Assembly: GCA_030624355.1 (NCBI GenBank) | Contig: JAUXKG010000172.1 | Span: forward strand, 1-6,031 | Source of the DNA: Acidobacteriota bacterium | Lineage (GTDB): Bacteria > Acidobacteriota > UBA6911 > RPQK01 > JADFOI01 | Reading direction: 5' to 3' | DNA length: 6,031 nucleotides | In this document: piece by piece, positions 4,981 through 6,031 of the stretch | How positions within the stretch are numbered: position 1 is the stretch's first letter | How the letters are laid out: every line of letters begins with the position of its first letter | Position numbers and translations under genes: made by a program | Notes under the pieces: model-generated | The model's database searches: none | The model's input: the letters and a program-made list of their open reading frames with translations, nothing else | What the model was told of the DNA's origin: nothing

Positions 4981-6031
4981 ATGACCGACCCTGTTTCTTC
5001 AACAGAAGAAAGAAAAAACGAACATCTGAGCGTGACACTGGACAGGAACGTCGAACCTAACAGAAACAGCTTCGATGACGTCGTTCTACTTCACAATGCC
5101 CTTCCCGAGATCGACCTGTCGGAGGTGGATCTTTCCTGTGACTTCATGGGACGGAGGTTCGCGGCTCCAATCTTCATCTCCGGAATGACCGGTGGCACGG
5201 AAGAAGCCAAGAAAATCAACCAGCGTCTCGCCATTGCCGCGGACCAGATGAATATCCCGATGGGAGTCGGTTCTCAGAGAGCTGCCATTGAGCGTCCCGA
5301 GGTCGCGCACACCTTTCAAGTCCGCTCGGTAGCGCCCGATATCTTTTTGGTTGGCAATCTGGGGTTGGCTCAGTTCATCACAAACACCTATGGTCCGAAT
5401 GAGGCCAGAAGGGCTGTCGATATGATCGAGGCCGACGCTCTGGCCTTACACATTAATCCCTCCCAGGAAGTGGCCCAACCCGGGGGCGACACATGCTGGA
5501 AGGGAGGTCTTGAGAAGATAGCCCAAATCTGCACCGGTGTAAGAATACCCGTCAATGCCAAGTAGGTGGGGGCCGGCATCTCCGGCGAAAACGCCAAATT
5601 GCTGCAGGAGGCAGGAGTAGCTGCCATAGACGTTTCCGGACTGGGAGGAACGTCCTGGCCCTTGATCGAAAGTTACAGATCTGAGAAGGATCTTGGTATC
5701 ACCCTCTCAAGCTGGGGGATCCCCTCCTGCGCGGCCCTAGTGGAGAGCCAACGAATGACCAGCGTTCCACTGATCGCTTCCGGAGGAATCCGTTCCGGGG
5801 TCGACATCGCCAAGGCACTTTGCCTGGGTGCGTCGATGTGCGGAATGGCACTGCCCTTCCGAACCGCGGCGGAGACCGGCAGTGAGGCGGTAGTGAAACG
5901 AGTGCAGAAGGTCATTGACGAACTCCGAGCCGCAGTTTTCTTGACCGGTTCCCGCAACGCCGAGGAACTGCGCTCAAAACCTGTTCTCATCACCGGAAAC
6001 ACCCGGGAGTGGCTCGAGCTGAGAGGAATCG
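4981..6031 (+). pseudogene. fni: Type 2 isopentenyl-diphosphate delta-isomerase (IDI-2), interrupted by TAG at codon 195
   Basis: IDI-2 is an FMN- and Mg2+-dependent enzyme that interconverts IPP and DMAPP in isoprenoid synthesis in the cytoplasm. The frame encodes family motifs in order: ERKNEHL at 10-16, SGMTGG at 67-72, GSQRAAIE at 97-104, GNLG at 125-128, HINPSQE at 157-163 (catalytic Q162 and metal-binding E163), FMN-contacting K194, VGAGIS at 196-201, SGLGGTSW at 219-226, SGGIRSG at 267-273 and WLELRGI at 344-350. A TAG at 5563-5565 replaces the residue after K194; the family has KE-VG here, so GAG to TAG is the simplest explanation. A product ending there (194 residues) would lack half the TIM barrel, including the phosphate-binding SGGI segment, and should be inactive. 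The second half shows no further stop or frameshift to the window edge, where about the last few residues are missing. Recent nonsense mutation, sequence error or readthrough are the options. Confidence 0.85.

Noticed and set aside
5563..5565. TAG as pyrrolysine or global stop reassignment
   Set aside because: The neighbouring gene ending at 4417 uses TAG as a normal stop, the family has Glu here, and no pyl gene is present in the window.
5673..6002. Minus-strand reading across the second half of IDI-2
   Set aside because: It is antisense to conserved IDI-2 motifs and has no family features of its own.

Overview
The window reads as an ordinary chromosomal segment from a free-living bacterium. 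Moderate GC content, a secreted M1 metallopeptidase, a NudF-type Nudix hydrolase, a GT-C/TPR membrane protein and a stand-alone VKOR would fit an Acidobacteriota-like or similar soil or sediment lineage. That placement is inference from gene style only; there is no rRNA or other marker gene here.

Layout. The left third (1-2217) is a minus-strand pair: a Nudix hydrolase of the ADP-ribose pyrophosphatase type, then a secreted M1 zinc peptidase whose ATG overlaps the Nudix stop (ATGA). The peptidase frame is cut by a TGA at 38-40, yet the same frame continues with family-like sequence to the window edge. A 272-bp divergent spacer (2218-2489) is mostly two repeat arrays: a degenerate heptamer array (about 2265-2378), then a NAATCNGTGT decamer array with a 24-bp super-period (2397-2454). 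The plus-strand right part carries a TMTC-like polytopic membrane protein with two C-terminal TPRs, a coupled (GTGA overlap) membrane-anchored Ser/Thr/Pro/Arg-rich disordered protein, a four-helix VKOR-family oxidoreductase, and a type 2 isopentenyl-diphosphate isomerase (IDI-2). The IDI-2 frame is interrupted by a single TAG at 5563-5565 and otherwise stays open and conserved to the window edge.

How the genes may work together. The three middle plus-strand genes all point to the extracytoplasmic side of the membrane: a GT-C-like glycosyltransferase candidate, a Ser/Thr/Pro-rich secreted protein that could be its acceptor, and a disulfide-forming VKOR. The link is a hypothesis from gene order and translational coupling. 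IDI-2 would supply DMAPP from IPP for isoprenoids, including lipid carriers of the kind GT-C enzymes use, if it is functional.

The most noteworthy points are the two in-frame stops inside otherwise conserved frames, each one G-to-T change away from a plausible family residue; the two unlike repeat arrays packed in one divergent spacer; and the glycosyltransferase/disordered-protein coupling. No CRISPR array, tRNA, rRNA, transposase or phage gene was seen.
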